DNA from: JAFMDF01 sp039024375
GTDB lineage: Bacteria; Bacteroidota; Bacteroidia; Chitinophagales; Saprospiraceae
Reading direction: 5' to 3'
Length of the DNA stretch: 16,356 nt
Assembly (NCBI GenBank): GCA_039024375.1
Contig: JBCCQK010000138.1
Span: 1 to 16,356, forward strand
Under the pieces are notes generated by a model. The model saw only the letters and a list, made by a program, of their open reading frames with translations, searched no databases and was not told the origin of the DNA. Shown piece by piece: positions 13,678 through 16,356 of this stretch. Within the stretch, counting starts at the first letter, position 1. Each line of letters opens with the position of its first letter. A program made the translations under genes and the position numbers.

Positions 13678-15123
13678 CTATTCGGCCAACTTCTTTACCA
13701 GCAAGGCATTCGTCGATTTGGGTTCAGCTTTCCCTTTAGACGCCTTCATTACTTGTCCCATAAAAAAGCCAATCAATCCCTTTTTTCCTTTTTTATAGGC
13801 TTTTACCTTATCGGGATTTTTATCCAAAACGTCTTGTACCAATTGCGCCAAAAAGTCATCATCCGACGATTGCAATAAATTCATAGATTCGGCAATCTCT
13901 AGCGGCATCTTTTTAGTAGTTAACAATTGAGGGAAAATTCGTTGGTAAGCAATGGTGTTACTTACTTTTCCATCATCCACTAACTGAATTAAAGCACTTA
14001 GCTGTTCGTGGGTTGCTGGAAAATCCGATATTGCTGATTTTGTTTCACTTAACCACGGATTGATTTTATTGATAATCAGGTTGGCAGCACCTTTATAATT
14101 GTTGGTTTTAGTAGTGAGTTCTTTAAAAAATAGTGCTGTTGCTCGTTCCTCTGTCAGCAATTTGGCGTTATAGGCTGATAGTTGATATTTTTCCGTAAAT
14201 TCTTGTTGTAATTCCCAAGGCAAGGCGGGCATTTCTTTTTTAATGTCCGCTAAATAGCTATCCGAGATGACCACAGGCGTCAAATCGGGTTCGGGGAAAT
14301 ACCGATAATCGTGCGCATCTTCCTTATCTCTTAAGGGAGCTGTCACGCCCGATACAGGGTCAAAATTGAGCGTCTGCTGTGCTATTTTTCTACCCGATTC
14401 GATTAGGTCAATTTGTCGTTTGCGTTCGTATTCGATTGCCTTCCGAGCAAAACGCATAGAGTTCATATTTTTAATTTCACAGCGCTCATTGAACTTCGTT
14501 TCGCCTTTCAATCGTACGGATACATTACAATCGCAGCGCAATGACCCTTCCTGCATATTTCCATCCGAAACCCCCAAGTAGCGTACTAACTGCCGCATCC
14601 CGTTCATAAAAGCATCGACTTCCATTGAAGACCGAAAATCTGGTTCCGTCACGATTTCTAGTAACGGAACACCCGCTCGGTTAAGGTCAATAAACGAAGC
14701 ATTTGGAGCTATATCGTGAATAGACTTACCCGCATCTTCTTCCATGTGGATGTGGTGTAGGCGGATGTGGCGGGTTCCTTCTTCGGTGGTTACGTCCATG
14801 CCACCACCAACACAAATAGGCATCCTGTCTTGTGTGATTTGGTAGCCTTTGGGCAAATCAGCGTAGAAATAATTTTTTCGGTCAAAGCGATTTTCTTGGT
14901 TAATTCGACAACCTAGTGCCAATCCCAATTTAACGGCATATTCAATTTGTCGCTTGTTTAAACGAGGTAGCGTTCCTGGATGTCCCAATGAAATAGTACT
15001 GATATGGGTATTAGGAGGGGCACCAAAACTAGCATCATCGCCACAAAAGGCTTTGCTTTTTGTTCCTAATTGGACGTGTACTTCTAAACCAATGACGGTT
15101 TCGTATTTATCGTAGGTGGACAT
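13678..15123 (-). CDS. gatB: Aspartyl/glutamyl-tRNA amidotransferase subunit B
   Basis: A 481-residue GatB, the kinase/transferase subunit of GatCAB, which amidates Glu-tRNA(Gln) and, in some bacteria, Asp-tRNA(Asn). The N-terminus has YETVIGLEVHVQL, then FDRKNYFYADLPKGYQITQ and the central LNRAGVPLLEIVTEPD and GSLRCDCNVSVR segments, all GatB hallmarks. The C-terminal helical YqeY-like domain, which grips the tRNA, ends with LIGFFMGQVMKASKGKAEPK. Many GatB proteins have a CxC...CxxC zinc site near residues 25-50. Here that region reads FCGDDASFG and ISTISLGHPG, so only one of the four cysteines is left; I believe this is usual in Bacteroidota. gatA and gatC are not in the window. The leader holds an 8-mer-phased inverted repeat ending six bases before the ATG, and a -7 box lies in its loop. 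Confidence 0.97.
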   Translation of the reverse strand: MSTYDKYETVIGLEVHVQLGTKSKAFCGDDASFGAPPNTHISTISLGHPGTLPRLNKRQIEYAVKLGLALGCRINQENRFDRKNYFYADLPKGYQITQDRMPICVGGGMDVTTEEGTRHIRLHHIHMEEDAGKSIHDIAPNASFIDLNRAGVPLLEIVTEPDFRSSMEVDAFMNGMRQLVRYLGVSDGNMQEGSLRCDCNVSVRLKGETKFNERCEIKNMNSMRFARKAIEYERKRQIDLIESGRKIAQQTLNFDPVSGVTAPLRDKEDAHDYRYFPEPDLTPVVISDSYLADIKKEMPALPWELQQEFTEKYQLSAYNAKLLTEERATALFFKELTTKTNNYKGAANLIINKINPWLSETKSAISDFPATHEQLSALIQLVDDGKVSNTIAYQRIFPQLLTTKKMPLEIAESMNLLQSSDDDFLAQLVQDVLDKNPDKVKAYKKGKKGLIGFFMGQVMKASKGKAEPKSTNALLVKKLAE

Positions 15124-15129
15124 AACTCA

Positions 15130-15261
15130 AGGTATAGAGATTGAAAGGTGAAGAGGCTGAGAGGTTATCATTTAAAAATACTCAAATATAAAACGCAAGT
15201 TACAATGTTTCTCTATGTTGTACCAACCTTTATACCTATCTGCCTCTATACCTTTTCACCT
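15130..15261. repeat. Octamer-phased inverted repeat in the gatB leader
   Basis: The left arm (15130-15169) is exactly five 8-mers, AGGTATAG being the first, each beginning AG and mostly AGG. The right arm (15222-15261) is, in reverse complement, again exactly five 8-mers of the form AGG(T/C)NNNN, one of them also AGGTATAG. A 52-base A/T-rich loop separates them. Units match between arms but not in strict mirror order. The left arm ends six bases from the gatB ATG, and the right arm lies next to the terminator of the M23 gene. Confidence 0.72.
15183..15190 (-). promoter_or_regulatory. -7 box of gatB inside the loop of the octamer element
   Basis: TATATTTG on the minus strand is an exact TAnnTTTG match, 59 bases before the gatB ATG. 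A properly spaced -33 box is not visible. If it is used, the gatB mRNA leader would consist mostly of the pyrimidine-rich octamer arm. Confidence 0.45.
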
Positions 15262-15266
15262 TTTAC

Positions 15267-15303
15267 AAAAAAAAACTTGCTCCCTGTCACGCAGAAAGCA
15301 AGT
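15267..15303 (-). terminator. Rho-independent terminator of the M23 peptidase gene
   Basis: On the minus strand ACTTGCT pairs with AGCAAGT around a 15-base loop, followed by nine T (15267-15275). It lies about 36 bases after the stop codon of the M23 gene. Confidence 0.88.
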
Positions 15304-15339
15304 CCGTTTGCTAAATTGTTTATTTATTAGTTGTTGATT

Positions 15340-16320
15340 CTAATCCAAAGATTGATTCATTTTAGAAGCAGATTTGACTAATGCTTCGTATTCATTAATC
15401 GAAAGACCATCTACACAGTAACTGAGCGGGTTAATAGCTTTTCCGTTTAGATGAATTTCGTAGTGTAAATGCGGTGCAGTCGAACGACCTGTGTTTCCTA
15501 CCGTTCCGATTTGTTCGCCTCGCTTTACTTTCTGTCCTTTTTTGACCATCACTTCTTGCATGTGTGCATAAAGCGTCTCGTAACCGTGCCCGTGTCGAAT
15601 AACGACGTAGTTGCCGTAGGAAGGTGACTTCATAACTTTTATCACCTTTCCATTACCACTAGCTTGGATAGCTGTTCCTTCTTTGGCGGTGAAATCAATC
15701 CCTTGGTGCATTTTCATTACCTTGTAGATGGGATGCAATCGGCGGCCAAAGCCAGAAAGCAAGTGAATATTTCTAGCTAATAAATCCTTTCGGACAGGAG
15801 CAATAAGTGGCATAGAGGCAAACATCTCGCTTTTGCTCTTGGCCATAAATTCTATCTCATCCAAAGATTCTGATTGCAAGACCATTTGACGAGATAGCTT
15901 GTCAACCTTTTCTTGAGTCTTTTGTAGTGTCTCGCCCGAATTTTTAAATTTAGTCAGCGTGGCATATTTATCTGTACCACCAATACCTGCTTCCCATTGG
16001 CTATCATCAATAGGTTCCATTCCGAAAACCATTCGGTGTACACTAGCATCTCTTTCTTGCAAATTAGCCAGTACCTTAGTCATTTTTTCGACTTCCAGTT
16101 CCATGTCCGCATAGTGGCGCTTCATTTGCTCCATTTCTCGGATTAGGGCCTCTTCTTTGGGTGTAGGAAAAAAGTGGTAAGATACAGATAGCAGCACCAG
16201 AGCTGCCACAAAAATACCGCAAGAAATACCGAAGGCACGCAGTATCTTTGTTTTTAGAGGAGTCACAACCTTTTCGTACTGTAAGGTGTGTTTATTGAAG
16301 TAAAACTTTTCCTTTCTCAT
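15340..16320 (-). CDS. Membrane-anchored M23 (LytM-type) metallopeptidase
   Basis: A 326-residue cell-wall enzyme or regulator. After a basic N-terminus there is one membrane segment (about 29-50), then a predicted coiled coil rich in Glu/Lys/Met/Leu (about 54-95), a linker with a second helical stretch (about 125-165), and a C-terminal M23 domain (about 190-305). Zinc ligands are visible: His205 and Asp209 in HQGIDF, and His286 of HLH (284-286), as required for active LytM enzymes. It should therefore be able to cut peptidoglycan cross-links from the periplasmic side of the inner membrane, unlike degenerate family members that only activate amidases. Proteins with this layout are common in Bacteroidota and sometimes linked to cell shape or division; the exact role is unknown. 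It ends at a strong terminator, so it is separate from gatB. Its upstream region is cut off by the window edge. Confidence 0.93.
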   Translation of the reverse strand: MRKEKFYFNKHTLQYEKVVTPLKTKILRAFGISCGIFVAALVLLSVSYHFFPTPKEEALIREMEQMKRHYADMELEVEKMTKVLANLQERDASVHRMVFGMEPIDDSQWEAGIGGTDKYATLTKFKNSGETLQKTQEKVDKLSRQMVLQSESLDEIEFMAKSKSEMFASMPLIAPVRKDLLARNIHLLSGFGRRLHPIYKVMKMHQGIDFTAKEGTAIQASGNGKVIKVMKSPSYGNYVVIRHGHGYETLYAHMQEVMVKKGQKVKRGEQIGTVGNTGRSTAPHLHYEIHLNGKAINPLSYCVDGLSINEYEALVKSASKMNQSLD

Positions 16321-16356
16321 TTAATAACGTTTGGTACTAAAATCATTCCAGATAGA

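Overview
The window looks like a chromosomal segment from a member of the Bacteroidota. Several start codons are preceded by matches to the Bacteroidota -7 box (TAnnTTTG). None of the leaders I checked has a Shine-Dalgarno sequence; start codons sit behind A/T-rich leaders instead. The gene set (lipoprotein sulfatase, S9 peptidases, OdhB-type E2, GatB with the 'LGHPGTLP' segment) fits that phylum. The aquatic Saprospiria/Cytophagia side is a guess, and no rRNA or marker gene settles it.

Layout, left to right. At 1-107 is the 3' end of a + strand gene, probably priA. At 338-2260 is a cytosolic S9 peptidase. At 2378-3088, on the minus strand, two head-to-tail copies of a small unit (tRNA-Asn, terminator, GIY-YIG nuclease) lie together. 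The proximal copy is intact; the distal copy is decayed, and its tRNA relic carries two small palindromes. Next come + strand genes: a PfkB-family kinase (3270-4202), a MazG-like NTP pyrophosphohydrolase (4367-4837), a lipoprotein sulfatase (4881-6344), a rhodanese-domain protein (6387-6761), DnaG primase (6961-8982), a small antitoxin-like protein (9019-9255) and a two-lipoyl-domain E2 of the 2-oxoglutarate dehydrogenase type (9471-11048). A strong terminator at 11112-11148 ends this half. The rest reads on the minus strand: a secreted DPP IV-like peptidase (11209-13443), GatB (13678-15123) and a membrane-anchored M23 peptidase (15340-16320).

The genes are mostly independent housekeeping units with their own promoters rather than one pathway. 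Connections are loose: PriA and DnaG both serve replication, GatB and tRNA-Asn both serve translation, and the two S9 enzymes degrade peptides in different compartments.

The most unusual content is between the genes. Three gaps hold imperfect inverted repeats whose arms are built from phased, degenerate short units: 8- and 9-mers before dnaG, 7-mers before odhB, 8-mers before gatB. In each the purine-rich arm comes first on the + strand. The dnaG element tiles a 170-base stretch with no leftover base. Two related heptamer tracts start exactly at the stop codons of the priA-like gene and the DPP IV gene. A pair of 30-base palindromes lies between gatB and the DPP IV gene. I cannot tie these elements to a family I know.
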